A stretch of 64,000 nucleotides of DNA from an uncultured Microbacterium sp. (GTDB lineage: Bacteria > Actinomycetota > Actinomycetes > Actinomycetales > Microbacteriaceae), in the NCBI RefSeq assembly GCF_937927635.1, contig NZ_CALBRW010000024.1:1-64000 (forward strand), in the 5' to 3' direction. Positions 14,598 to 23,012 of the stretch are shown here, piece by piece (position 1 is the stretch's first letter; the number at the start of each line of letters is the position of its first letter). The notes beneath the pieces were generated by a model. That model ran no database searches and was not told the origin of the DNA. It saw only the letters and a list, made by a program, of their open reading frames with translations. A program made the translations under genes and the position numbers.

Positions 14598-15077
14598 ATG
14601 GCCGCCAAGAACCCCGACAGCGACGTCACGGTCGAGAAGGTCGTCTACATCGGCCGCCGGCTCACCGGCGACAACAGGATCGGCTACTGGTATCTGCCGC
14701 TCGTCGATGGCGACCTCACCGACAAGGCGACCGGCTCCTACAAGCCGTACCGCGCCGGCCTGCCGGTCGGCGGCATCGTCGAGATCAGCCGACCGAGCGA
14801 TGCTCCCGATCGGCTCTACACCTCCGGCCCCCGCGGGCCGCGGCTCGTCGCGGCCTGGGATGACGCCGACATGGTCGCCGAGTGGCGGATGCAGGATCTC
14901 GCCGACGCACAGGTCCTCGCCCTCAGCAAGCGCGCCAAGAAGGACCTCGACGGCCTGCCCGACGAGTTCAAGGATGCGGTCGACACCCTCGCCCGACACT
15001 TCGCCCGGCTCAACCACTCACAGCGCGCAGCGCTCCTCCCGCTCGTCGAGAGCCAGATCCTCGGCAGGCCGCGATGA
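14598..15077 (+). CDS. Hypothetical protein, 159 aa
   Basis: Starts MAAKNPDSDVTVEKVVYIGRR two bases after the nuclease stop; a beta-rich first half (GLPVGGIVEISRPSDAP) is followed by a helical tail (DADMVAEWRMQDLADAQVLALSKRA). Unknown function. Its stop overlaps the next start by ATGA, placing it in a four-gene operon 13849-16431. Confidence 0.65.
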   Translation: MAAKNPDSDVTVEKVVYIGRRLTGDNRIGYWYLPLVDGDLTDKATGSYKPYRAGLPVGGIVEISRPSDAPDRLYTSGPRGPRLVAAWDDADMVAEWRMQDLADAQVLALSKRAKKDLDGLPDEFKDAVDTLARHFARLNHSQRAALLPLVESQILGRPR

Positions 15078-16090
15078 GCGATGCGAAGCTCTGCAGCGTC
15101 GACGACTGCGATCGCGCGATCGTCGCCCGCGGAATGTGCCGGAAGCACTACCTCCGAGCGCACCGCGCCCGCACTCTCGACGATCACCCGCTGCGCGATC
15201 GAGCGCGTCACGAGTGCCCTGCTGACCACCCACACACGCACGACACGTGCTGGCTCGAGCACAACTGCCGGTGCGAACGATGCCGGCACGATCGGCAGAT
15301 GGAGCGGCAGCGTCGTCGCAACCGTCTCACCGCCTACGGACGCACCGATCAGATCCGTGGCGAGCGCGTCGCCGCCGGCCCCGTTCGCGATCACCTGGTG
15401 GCCCTGATGGACCACCGGATCGGACTCGAGCGGATCGCAGACGCCGCCGGCATCCCCCGCTCGGTGTGCCTCGATCTCAAGTTCGGGCGCCGCGGCAAGC
15501 GGTCAGAGACGAGCCGGACCGTTCAGTGGGTGCGCCGCGAGTACGCGGACCAGCTGCTCGCGCTCACCGCCGACGACATCGAGCGTGCGCTCATCGACTC
15601 CGTCGGGACCTCCCGCCGGCTGCAAGCCCTCGTCGCGATCGGGTGGACAGAGACCCAGCTGGCAGAGCGCATGAGCATGGGCGTCGCGAACTTCTGGCGG
15701 ATCGTCTGCGGGATGCGGCATCGCGTCACCGCGGCGACGGCCGCACGCGCCGCTGAGATCTTCGCCGAGCTGTGGGACCAGCCTCAGACGGGCACCTATG
15801 CAGATCAGGCGCGGCGGATCGCCGAACGGCGCGATTGGCGATCGCCTCTCGCCTGGGATGACATCGACACCGACCCAACGCCGGCGGTCGTCGACGAGCC
15901 GCAGCGGATTGCGAAGGCCGACGTGTTCCTCGAGGACGTCGAGTTCCTGCTCGACGCGGGCGAAGCACCCGAGCAGGTGGCGATCATCCTGGGCCGCAAG
16001 CCCGACGCGATCGCCAAGCTCGCCGAGCGACACGACCGGCTCGACCTCGCCCGGCACTTCTGGTCGACGAAGCGGCAGGCTGCAGCATGA
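15074..16090 (+). CDS. Putative DNA-binding protein with zinc-finger head, 338 aa
   Basis: The N-terminal 85 residues are cysteine/histidine-rich (CSVDDCDRAIVARGMCRKHYLRAH, then CWLEHNCRCERCRHDRQMERQ), typical of a zinc-binding module. They are followed by two HTH-like stretches (IGLERIADAAGIPRSV and WTETQLAERMSMGVANF). A C-terminal EDVEFLLDAGEAPEQVAIILGRKPDAIAKL resembles another HTH. Such three-HTH proteins are frequent in actinophages and plasmids. Specific target unknown. Confidence 0.65.
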   Translation: MSDAKLCSVDDCDRAIVARGMCRKHYLRAHRARTLDDHPLRDRARHECPADHPHTHDTCWLEHNCRCERCRHDRQMERQRRRNRLTAYGRTDQIRGERVAAGPVRDHLVALMDHRIGLERIADAAGIPRSVCLDLKFGRRGKRSETSRTVQWVRREYADQLLALTADDIERALIDSVGTSRRLQALVAIGWTETQLAERMSMGVANFWRIVCGMRHRVTAATAARAAEIFAELWDQPQTGTYADQARRIAERRDWRSPLAWDDIDTDPTPAVVDEPQRIAKADVFLEDVEFLLDAGEAPEQVAIILGRKPDAIAKLAERHDRLDLARHFWSTKRQAAA

Positions 16091-16431
16091 AGACCATGGA
16101 ATGTCGGCTGTGCCACCGCATCGGCACCCGCGGATTCTTCCCGTGGGGATCCGAGGGGTGGGAGTGCAGCAACGATCGTGCCTGCCGTGCACGGCGCGAG
16201 GCTCGGGGCCTGGACGGCGGACGGGTTGTCATCCACCGGGCGCAGCCTGGCCCGCTCGGGTCACCCTCCCGCTGGTTCATCGACCCCGCCGGAGAGCGCT
16301 TCTGGCTGCTCGACAACGGCCCCGGATGGGGATGGGAGATCCTGGACGACTCAGGCAACGCCGTTCCCGACGGGGATGGGCTCCTCTCCCTCGACGAAGT
16401 CCGTCGATGGGCTACCCGGCTCCCCTCGTGA
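16087..16431 (+). CDS. Small zinc-binding protein, 114 aa
   Basis: Starts MKTMECRLCHRIGTRGFF with CxxC and a later C...C (ECSNDRACRARR), suggesting a zinc ribbon. It is followed by a tryptophan-rich segment (GERFWLLDNGPGWGWEIL). The start overlaps the previous stop (ATGA). Last gene of the 13849-16431 operon. Confidence 0.6.
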   Translation: MKTMECRLCHRIGTRGFFPWGSEGWECSNDRACRARREARGLDGGRVVIHRAQPGPLGSPSRWFIDPAGERFWLLDNGPGWGWEILDDSGNAVPDGDGLLSLDEVRRWATRLPS

Positions 16432-16462
16432 GCGGCGGAGCCACCTGATAAATTGAAGACCT

Positions 16463-16548
16463 GGCGCCCGGCCGTTGAGCGGAAATTCCTTCATGGATCT
16501 CCTCTCGAGTTAGTTGACTTGACACTTGATTAGCTCCGGCCGGGCGCC
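16463..16548. repeat. 12-bp inverted repeat around an orphan leader
   Basis: GGCGCCCGGCCG (16463-16474) and its exact complement (16537-16548) flank a minus-strand copy of the conserved leader. On the plus strand the right arm is followed by TTTCTCTT, so it could also act as a terminator for the upstream operon. Confidence 0.7.
16511..16524 (-). promoter_or_regulatory. Orphan conserved leader block
   Basis: TGTCAAGTCAACTA on the minus strand, followed by CTCGAGAGGAGATCC and ATG (16493-16491), the usual ribosome-site pattern. The -10 position reads GAGCTA, so there is no promoter, and the following frame (47 codons) runs antisense into the gene ending at 16431. A relic of a decayed cassette. 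Confidence 0.6.
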
Positions 16549-16550
16549 TT

Positions 16551-17091
16551 TCTCTTGCCCTCCCGCACCCGCTGCGGCACGCCCGGGACGAGAAGGTCAC
16601 GACGCAGGATGGCATCCGCCAGGCGCTGTCGATCTACGCGCAGCAGGCGGCCCGCGCGCCTGGTGCGCCACTCACAGGTCGCGCGCCGCGTCGACGTGTT
16701 CGCCGGCACGAGCCACTGGACCGAGCAGAAGCACTACCCGAGCGTGCGCGTGCAGCTCCCGTTCCCCGCCGCGGACCCCGTCGAGCTCACGCGCGCCGCG
16801 CACCAGCTACTGCCCCAGATCGAGGACGGCACCAGGTACGCCCGCGCGGGCCTGATGCTCACGGATCTGCTGCCCGCCGGCGTGCACCTGCCGTTGGAGC
16901 CCTTCCGCCGCAAGCATGAGGACGCGGGCATTGCCGCCCTCGTCGACGGCGTCCAGAAGAAGGCCGGCAAGGAGGCCCTTGGCCTCGGCTGCGGCGGATT
17001 CCGCCCGGGCACGTCCTGGCAGATGAAGCGCGGGATGCTCACGCCGCGCGCGACGACGCACTGGGACGAGCTCGTGCGCGTCCGCGCCTAG
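16551..17091 (+). pseudogene. umuC: 3' remnant of a umuC/Y-family polymerase gene
   Basis: The last 130 residues (VFAGTSHWTEQKHYPSV ... RAGLMLTDLLPAGVHLPL ... TSWQMKRGMLTPRATTHWDEL) match the C-terminus of UmuC-type DNA polymerase V subunits. The upstream part (RDEKVTTQDGIRQALSIYAQQAAR) is in a different frame, with the shift near 16655. The catalytic two-thirds of the gene is missing. It ends abruptly at the inverted repeat at 16537-16548, so it is a dead fragment. Confidence 0.8.
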
Positions 17092-17158
17092 CAGCCATCC
17101 GCCACCCACGACGCGATCCCTTCGCGGCCGTATCCGCACCTCTTCGGAACCAATCCTG

Positions 17159-17207
17159 TTGACTATCTCATATTTGTTGCCTATATTGGTTTATGTCAAG
17201 TCAACTA
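17159..17207 (+). promoter_or_regulatory. Conserved promoter-leader module, copy 13
   Basis: TTGACT (17159-17164), 17-bp spacer, TATATT (17182-17187) and leader (17194-17207). The upstream dyad and spacer block are diverged. ATG at 17193 is in frame with the gene at 17229. Confidence 0.8.
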
Positions 17208-17228
17208 TCAATTGAGAGGGGTTCCGCC

Positions 17229-17762
17229 ATGGCTATCCTCCTGGCACCCAAGGACACCATCGACCTCATCGTCACCGCCGCGGTGCTCGGCACCCGCAGG
17301 GACGATGACGCAGACCACACCCGGCAGCTCGTGCAGCGCGCGGACCAGATCGGTCAGCAGCTATGGGAGGCGAACTACGCCTCGGCGAGCTACGCCCGCG
17401 GGATGGAGCTGCCGGCGCCGACATACAGCTGGGAGCCGGTCTTCGATCTCATCTGGCAGGCGTCGACCGACCAGTCCGACTACTCGCTCACCCCGCAGCA
17501 GACCCTGCAGGTGGAGCGCTGCCGGCTGTTCCTGAGCGAGAACTCCCGCGAGCACCCAGACTGGGACGACTCCGCGGCGCGACTGTTCCTCGAGCAGCTC
17601 GGCGCGGCCGTCGAGTCGCGGCTGCGCGGGTGGCCCACCAGCCCCGGCGAGGATCCCGGCGTGTTCGAGTTCCGTGGGCTCAGCAACGCTCTGCCGCGGT
17701 GGACGCGCAGCTCTGGGTTCCCGCAGCTGCGCTCGTCGACGACGCAGGAGCAGGCATCATGA
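17229..17762 (+). CDS. Hypothetical protein, 177 aa
   Basis: Starts MAILLAPKDTIDLIVTAAVLG after GAGAGGGGTTCCGCC. It is acidic and tryptophan-containing (YSWEPVFDLIWQAST) with no signal. Initiation at ATG 17193 would add 12 residues. First gene of a four-gene operon ending at 18974 in which every junction overlaps by ATGA or GTGA-type sequences. Confidence 0.65.
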   Translation: MAILLAPKDTIDLIVTAAVLGTRRDDDADHTRQLVQRADQIGQQLWEANYASASYARGMELPAPTYSWEPVFDLIWQASTDQSDYSLTPQQTLQVERCRLFLSENSREHPDWDDSAARLFLEQLGAAVESRLRGWPTSPGEDPGVFEFRGLSNALPRWTRSSGFPQLRSSTTQEQAS

Positions 17763-18001
17763 CCGCGCTCCCCCAGCATCGGGCGACCGAGGCCCAGCAG
17801 CTCGCCCTGCAGTCCTGGATCCGCAGGACCGGCACCACGGCGATCTTCCTGATCACCACGGCGGTGAGCATCCTGCTCGCGCTCGTCTTCGGCACCGACA
17901 TCTGGCGCATCGCGCTCGCCGGCATCCTGCTCGTCATCCTGATCGCCTGCCTCGCGCTGATCATCGTCAGCGCGACGAGCTTCTTCCGGGACGACTCATG
18001 A
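17759..18001 (+). CDS. Small membrane protein, 80 aa
   Basis: Two hydrophobic helices (TAIFLITTAVSILLALVFG and IALAGILLVILIACLALIIV) after a 25-residue polar head. The start overlaps the upstream stop (ATGA) and its stop overlaps the next start (ATGA). Unknown role. Confidence 0.65.
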   Translation: MTALPQHRATEAQQLALQSWIRRTGTTAIFLITTAVSILLALVFGTDIWRIALAGILLVILIACLALIIVSATSFFRDDS

Positions 18002-18693
18002 CGGCGCTGACACTCACCCACACCGCGACGGCCGGAACGCTCCTCGACGGCGCCGACAGGAGCGACCGTTCCTCGGAGCTCCTGCACTCGACCGGATGGC
18101 GGTGGTCAGCCCGAATCGCGAATTGGTATGTCCCCCGATCGCGTGGTCGGGCGCCGAGCCGGCATCTGATCGCCCGGACCGTGCAGCTGCTCGAGGAAGC
18201 CGGCTTCACGGTGGCGGTCGAGATCGGCGAGGCCCCGCATGCCGCCGACGACGCCGAGCAGCGCGCGGCAGCGACGGCGGCCGCGGATGCCGTGCGCCTC
18301 GAGCCGCAGGCCGTCGCCCATCGGATCGCGATGCTCGAGACGCAGCGGCAGAAGATCTCCCGCTCGATCGCGGGCTACCGCAACCACCTCGGTCGGCAGT
18401 TTCCGCCGGCGGCCGGCGATCAGCTGATCCGCCTGAAGGACGAGCTCGCTCACGTCGACGAGGACCTCGCGCACTGGACACGGGTGCGTGCGCAGCAGAT
18501 CGCCGACGGTGCCGCGTTCGTCCTCACGCGCGACAACGTCACCCCCGGAGATCTCGTCGAGTACCGTGGCGGGTGGGTCCCGGTCCTGCGCGTCAACGCG
18601 AAGTCGGTCTCCGTCCCCAGCGCCGCCGGCGGCTCCTGGGCGGAGACGATCCCCTATCACCAGATCAGCGGGCACCAGCCGAAGCAGGTGTGA
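17998..18693 (+). CDS. DUF3560 domain-containing protein, 231 aa
   Basis: The segment at about residues 30-75 (STGWRWSARIANWYVPRSR and HLIARTVQLLEEAGFTV) matches the DUF3560 family found on plasmids and phages of actinobacteria. It is followed by helices (RIAMLETQRQKISRSIAGYR) and a C-terminal small beta domain (TPGDLVEYRGGWVPVLRV). Function unknown; relatives are common on mobile elements. Confidence 0.75.
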   Translation: MTALTLTHTATAGTLLDGADRSDRSSELLHSTGWRWSARIANWYVPRSRGRAPSRHLIARTVQLLEEAGFTVAVEIGEAPHAADDAEQRAAATAAADAVRLEPQAVAHRIAMLETQRQKISRSIAGYRNHLGRQFPPAAGDQLIRLKDELAHVDEDLAHWTRVRAQQIADGAAFVLTRDNVTPGDLVEYRGGWVPVLRVNAKSVSVPSAAGGSWAETIPYHQISGHQPKQV

Positions 18694-18974
18694 TCGTGCA
18701 CGTCACCATCCGATGGGAGACCCGACAGGAGCACACCGCCTTCGTCGACGTCGACGAGCTCGCGATCGCGACGTGGGTGCTTCGCTCGCTGCCGATCGGG
18801 ACACTGGCCGATGACGACGAGCCTCGCCCGCCCACGCTCGAAGAGCTGCAGTCGGCGATGGCGCGGAACGGGCATCTGCGGATCCGGCTCACGCAGCTGT
18901 ATGTGATCGCTCATGGCGGTGGCGAGCCTGACCCCGCGACCCGTCGAGACGGAAGGCCCACCGAACAGAGTTGA
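18690..18974 (+). CDS. Hypothetical protein, 94 aa
   Basis: GTG at 18690 overlaps the upstream stop; the protein reads VIVHVTIRWETRQEHTAFVDVDELAI with a conserved-looking IRLTQLYVIAHGG end. A second GTG two codons on is an alternative start. Unknown; last gene of the operon. Confidence 0.55.
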   Translation: MIVHVTIRWETRQEHTAFVDVDELAIATWVLRSLPIGTLADDDEPRPPTLEELQSAMARNGHLRIRLTQLYVIAHGGGEPDPATRRDGRPTEQS

Positions 18975-19008
18975 CCCCCGAGAGGATGCAGCACCTCTCG
19001 GGGGTCTT
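18974..19008 (+). terminator. Rho-independent terminator
   Basis: ACCCCCGAGAG pairs with CTCTCGGGGGT (18995-19005) and is followed by CTT, directly at the stop of the operon 17229-18974. Confidence 0.8.
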
Positions 19009-19118
19009 GGTAATGAATGGGCTCTCAAAGTGTCTCATATGTCTTACCTGTCCTCAAGCCCCCGACTGCCGATTCGGCGGCCCACCGACAGCTCCCAACT
19101 CTGAAACGAGCTACAGCA

Positions 19119-19149
19119 TTTGTTACCTGTTTCCGGTACAATTGCTGAC
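19119..19149 (+). promoter_or_regulatory. Promoter/operator of the AbiE pair
   Basis: TACAAT (19137-19142) lies 7 bases before the ATG, so the mRNA is probably leaderless. TTGTTACC (19120-19127) and GGTACAA (19135-19141) form an imperfect dyad that is a likely operator. AbiEi antitoxins of characterised systems repress their own promoter through inverted repeats; applying that here is inference. Confidence 0.5.
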
Positions 19150-19809
19150 ATGGCTGGAAAGACGATCGCAGACCTCGGCGAGCTCGCGGCAGAGCGGTGG
19201 GGCATGTTCACCACCGCCCAGGCGGCGCGCGCCGGCGTCTCGCGCAAGACCCTCTCGGGTCTGACCTCCTCGAGGGCGATCCATCGCGTCGCGCAGGGCG
19301 TCTATCGGATGGCCGGCGCCCCGGAGCCCGAGCACGAGTTCATCTACGCACCGTGGCTCGCCCTCGGCGGTGCGACGCTGCCGACGACCGCCGACGGCGT
19401 CCCGGCGGTCGTCGTCGCCGGCGAGAGCGCGGCGATCGCCCACGGCATCGGCGACTGGTTCCCCGGCGTCGTCGACGTGATGACGCCGGCGCGGCGCACC
19501 ACTCGACTTCCGGACGTCCGGCTGCGCACCCGGCGCCTCTCCCCCGACGAGGTCGTGTTCCTCAACGGGCTGCCCACGCTCACCGTCGAGCGCACGATCG
19601 CGGATCTCCTCGAGCAGTGGGCCGACCAGTCCCTCGTCGTCGACGCGCTACGCCAGGCCGCCGAGCAGGGCAAGCTCCTCTCACCTCGCCGGCTCGCGGA
19701 GTTCCTCGAGCCGATCGCGGCCGCACACGGCGCCGCGTCCAGCGGCGAGCTCGCCGCGCAGCTGATGCAGGATGCCGGCCTGGTGACCGGGGCGACGCCT
19801 CGTGGCTGA
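19150..19809 (+). CDS. abiEi: AbiEi-type antitoxin/regulator, 219 aa
   Basis: The N-terminal winged-helix AbiEi head (AERWGMFTTAQAARAGVSRK then RVAQGVYRM, residues 11-56) is followed by the conserved antitoxin body (GESAAIAHGIGDWFPG, LPTLTVERTIADLLEQ). Type IV antitoxin that normally represses the operon and counters the AbiEii nucleotidyltransferase. It overlaps the start of the toxin gene. With the toxin disrupted, this gene is now an orphan regulator. Confidence 0.85.
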   Translation: MAGKTIADLGELAAERWGMFTTAQAARAGVSRKTLSGLTSSRAIHRVAQGVYRMAGAPEPEHEFIYAPWLALGGATLPTTADGVPAVVVAGESAAIAHGIGDWFPGVVDVMTPARRTTRLPDVRLRTRRLSPDEVVFLNGLPTLTVERTIADLLEQWADQSLVVDALRQAAEQGKLLSPRRLAEFLEPIAAAHGAASSGELAAQLMQDAGLVTGATPRG

Positions 19810-20295
19810 CGAGGGCGGCTACCGCAGCTGGCAGGGCATCGCGCAGGCGATCAAGTCCGAGGCCGGCCGTGCGGCGAAGGCCGGCGAGAGCAGCCTCAAC
19901 GTGAACGAGCAGATCATGCAGGCGAACCATGACAGGTTCCTCTCTCGCGTCTTCGCAGACGGGGCCGACTCCGAATGGCTGCTCAAGGGCGGGACCGCGA
20001 TGCTCGCTCGCGTACCGAAGGCCCGGGCCACGAAGGACCTGGATCTGGCGGCCACCAACGCCGCCGATCTCGACGCCGCTCAGGAGGCTCTACAGCGCGC
20101 GGCTTCCCGAGATCTCGGTGACCACATCCGATTCCAGCTGACCGGCGCCCGGGAGACGGGGCTGGGACAGAACCAGCCCGGAGTCGAGACCCGCCGGCTG
20201 GTATTCACCGCGCAGGACGCCGACACCGGCCGCAAGCTGTTCGACGTGCCGATCGACGTCGTCGTGGGGCCTCCCCCGATCGGGACCGTGGAGAC
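19802..20295 (+). pseudogene. abiEii: AbiEii nucleotidyltransferase toxin, 5' part (disrupted)
   Basis: GTG start at 19802 overlaps abiEi. The nucleotidyltransferase core is visible: WLLKGGTAMLARVP then ATKDLDLAA, and DVPIDVVVG. The reading frame is cut at 20295 by the IS21-like element and resumes at 30129. Deleting the element plus one 8-bp repeat restores a continuous 353-residue frame through TVETADPSNRL. The truncated product lacks the C-terminal half and is presumably inactive. Confidence 0.9.
20288..20295 (+). repeat. Target-site duplication, left
   Basis: GTGGAGAC, repeated exactly at 30121-30128, flanks the IS21-like composite element. Eight bases fits the range known for the IS21 family. 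Confidence 0.9.
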
Positions 20296-20298
20296 TGG

Positions 20299-20386
20299 TT
20301 GTGACAGTTTGGTTCGGCCCCGTTGTGACGGCCTGATCTGGCCCCGCGTGCGACTTGCCGGGGTGTTGACGGTCTGAACTGGCCCC
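20299..20386 (+). repeat. Left-end IS21-type multiple terminal repeats
   Basis: Three related 23-bp units of the form TKTTGACgGtcTGawCtGGCCCC lie at 20299-20321, 20323-20345 and 20364-20386. IS21-family ends are known to carry several such transposase-binding repeats. Confidence 0.8.
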
Positions 20387-20443
20387 ACCCCTTCACGCTG
20401 GTCCCCATCACTGGGAACCAGTCGCGAGGGCAAGGGAGCCAAG

Positions 20444-22108
20444 ATGGGGTCACGAGTGCAGCTGTACGCCGACATCCGCCACGACGCGCGAGTCGATGGC
20501 CTGTCCATCCGCGAGCTCGCCCGCAAACACGGAGTCCACCGCCGCACCGTCCGCCAGGCACTCGCTGCTGCCGAACCCCCACCCCGCAAGAAGCCGGTCC
20601 GCACGGCACCGCGCCTGGACCCGTACAAGCCGGCCATCGACGAGATGCTCACCTATGACCTGGCCGCGCCGCGCAAGCAGCGTCATACCGCGACCAGGAT
20701 CCTGGCCCGGCTACGCGACGAGCACGGCGCCACGGACCTGTCGTACTCGACGGTGCGGGACTACGTGCGGGTCCGGCGCGCGCAGATCGATCTGGAGGCC
20801 GGGCGTCGGGTGGAGGCGATGGTGCCGCAGGACCACGCCCCCGGCGCGGAGGCCGAGGTCGACTTCGGCGAGGTCTACGTCATCCTCGACGGCGTCAAGA
20901 CCAAGTGCCACATGTTCGTCTACCGCCTGTCCCACTCGGGCAAGGCCATCCACCGCGTCTACCCGACGGGCGGGCAGGAAGCCTTCCTCGAGGGACACAT
21001 CGAGGCCTTCCACGCCCTGGGCGGGATCCCGACCCGCCACATCCGCTACGACAACCTCACCTCCGCCGTGGTGCAGGTCATCCACGGCGGTGACCGGCTC
21101 CGCGAGGAGAACGAACGCTGGGTGCTGTTCCGCTCCCACTACGGCTTCGACGCGTTCTACTGTCAGCCGGGCATCGACGGCGCCCACGAAAAAGGTGGCG
21201 TCGAGGGCGAGGTCGGCTGGTTCCGCCGCAACCACCTCACCCCCATGCCCGAGGTCGCCAGCCTGGACGAACTCAATGACAAGATCCGCGCCTGGGAACA
21301 CGATGACAACACCCGCCGCATCACCGGCCATGCGAACACGATCGGGCAGGACTACCACGCCGAACTCGACCACCTGGCGCCGTTGCCGGCCGACGACTTC
21401 GACCCCGGCTTGATCCTCCACCCCCGGGTCGATCGCTCCGCCCTGATCACCGTCCGCATGGTCAAGTACTCCGTCCCCGCGCACCTGATCGGGCAACGCG
21501 TCCGCGTGTCCCTGCGGGCCTCGTGCGTGGTCGTGTTCGAGGGCCGCACCGTCGTCGCCACCCACCCCCGCCTCGGCACCCGTGGCGTGACCCGGGTCGA
21601 GCTGGACCACTACCTCGAAGTGCTGCGGCACAAGCCCGGCGCGTTCCCCGGCTCCACCGCCCTCGCGCAGGCTCTCGCCGCCGGGGCATTCACCGCAGCC
21701 CACGACGCGTTCTGGGCCGCCGCCCGCAGGACCAGCGGCGACGTAGCCGGCACCCAAGCGTTGATCGACGTGTTCCTGCTCCACCGATCCCTCCCGGCCG
21801 ATGCCGTGATCGCCGGCATCACCTCAGCCCTGTCGGTCGGCGCCATCAGCCCCGACGTCGTCGCCGTCGAAGCCCGCCGCCACGCCACCGGCCACACACC
21901 CGCCCCAGCCAGCCCGACCAGGGGCGGGACGGTCGTGAACCTGCCACCACGACGCCCCACCGACCCGCACCAGGTCATCGCGCACCTGCCCGAGGACACC
22001 CGCCCCCTGCCCACTGTCACCGCCTACGACGAACTCCTGCGTCGTCGCCAACCCGACCCCGCCCCGGCCTCCGCCGAGGTCCACCACATCCAGACAGGAA
22101 CCCCATGA
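20444..22108 (+). CDS. istA: IS21-family transposase IstA, 554 aa
   Basis: N-terminal HTH (SIRELARKHGVHRRTVRQAL, residues 21-40). The rve-type DDE core has D in EVDFGE (near 141), D in IRYDNLTSA (near 204) and E in EKGGVEGEV (near 250). A C-terminal beta-barrel follows (KYSVPAHLIGQRVRV). Length is normal. Catalyses strand transfer together with IstB, whose start overlaps its stop by ATGA. Confidence 0.95.
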   Translation: MGSRVQLYADIRHDARVDGLSIRELARKHGVHRRTVRQALAAAEPPPRKKPVRTAPRLDPYKPAIDEMLTYDLAAPRKQRHTATRILARLRDEHGATDLSYSTVRDYVRVRRAQIDLEAGRRVEAMVPQDHAPGAEAEVDFGEVYVILDGVKTKCHMFVYRLSHSGKAIHRVYPTGGQEAFLEGHIEAFHALGGIPTRHIRYDNLTSAVVQVIHGGDRLREENERWVLFRSHYGFDAFYCQPGIDGAHEKGGVEGEVGWFRRNHLTPMPEVASLDELNDKIRAWEHDDNTRRITGHANTIGQDYHAELDHLAPLPADDFDPGLILHPRVDRSALITVRMVKYSVPAHLIGQRVRVSLRASCVVVFEGRTVVATHPRLGTRGVTRVELDHYLEVLRHKPGAFPGSTALAQALAAGAFTAAHDAFWAAARRTSGDVAGTQALIDVFLLHRSLPADAVIAGITSALSVGAISPDVVAVEARRHATGHTPAPASPTRGGTVVNLPPRRPTDPHQVIAHLPEDTRPLPTVTAYDELLRRRQPDPAPASAEVHHIQTGTP

Positions 22109-22929
22109 CCACCAGCACCAGCAACCGCCAGGGCGGTCTTCGCCGCCGTCACAGCCTCACCGAACAAGCCGCCCAAGCCGCGATCGACCAGGCCTGCCGC
22201 CGGCTCCGGCTGCCCACGATCCGCGCCGTGATCGATGACGCCGTCGCGGCCGCCGCGAAGGAACAACTCACCTATCAAGGCTTCCTCGCCGAACTCCTGC
22301 TCTCCGAGGTCGACGACCGCGACCGGCGCTCCACCCTGCGCCGCATCAAGAGCGCCGGCTTCCCCCGCGAGAAATGGCTCGCCGACTTCGACTTCACCGC
22401 AAACCCCAACATCAACCCCGCCACCATCAACGAGCTCGCCACCGGCGACTGGATCCGCCGCGGCGACCCCCTGTGCCTGATCGGGGACTCCGGCACCGGC
22501 AAATCCCACCTGCTCATCGCGCTCGGCACCGCCGCCGCCGAACAGGGCTACCGCGTCCGCTACACCCTCGCCACCCGGCTCGTGAACGAACTCGTCGAAG
22601 CCGCCGACGAGAAACAACTCACCAAGACCATCAACCGCTACGGACGCGTCGACCTCCTCGTTATTGACGAGCTCGGCTACATGGAACTCGACCGGCGAGG
22701 CGCCGAACTGCTGTTCCAAGTCCTCACCGAACGCGAAGAGAAGAACGCCATCGCGATCGCGTCCAACCAGTCCTTCTCCGCCTGGACCGACACCTTCACC
22801 GACCCTCGCCTGTGCGCAGCGATCGTCGACCGCCTCACCTACAACGCCACCATCATCGAAACCGGCACCAACTCCTACCGCCTCGCCCACACCCGAGCCC
22901 GCCACCAGACCCCCTCCACAGGCGCGTGA
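22105..22929 (+). CDS. istB: IS21-family helper ATPase IstB, 274 aa
   Basis: AAA+ ATPase of the DnaC/IstB family: Walker A GDSGTGKSHL (near residue 130) and Walker B LLVIDELGYM (near 185), followed by FQVLTEREEKNAIAIASNQSF. It regulates target choice and activates IstA. Starts on the ATGA overlap with istA. Full length. Confidence 0.95.
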   Translation: MTTSTSNRQGGLRRRHSLTEQAAQAAIDQACRRLRLPTIRAVIDDAVAAAAKEQLTYQGFLAELLLSEVDDRDRRSTLRRIKSAGFPREKWLADFDFTANPNINPATINELATGDWIRRGDPLCLIGDSGTGKSHLLIALGTAAAEQGYRVRYTLATRLVNELVEAADEKQLTKTINRYGRVDLLVIDELGYMELDRRGAELLFQVLTEREEKNAIAIASNQSFSAWTDTFTDPRLCAAIVDRLTYNATIIETGTNSYRLAHTRARHQTPSTGA

Positions 22930-23012
22930 CATTCCTAAACTGCCGATGACGGGACGTTGGGAAGCGGCCGAAATTGGTTGCCGAATCCCGCCGTTCCTGT
23001 TCCACTGGGCCG

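Noticed and set aside
16441..16493. Minus-strand 47-codon gene MKEFPLNGR behind the orphan leader
   Set aside because: No promoter precedes it and it runs antisense into a gene coupled to its neighbours by overlapping start and stop codons.
22930..23012. Ordinary IS21 right end just after istB
   Set aside because: CCTAAACTGCC at 22935 weakly resembles a terminal repeat, but there is no matching target duplication. The exact duplication lies at 30121 instead.
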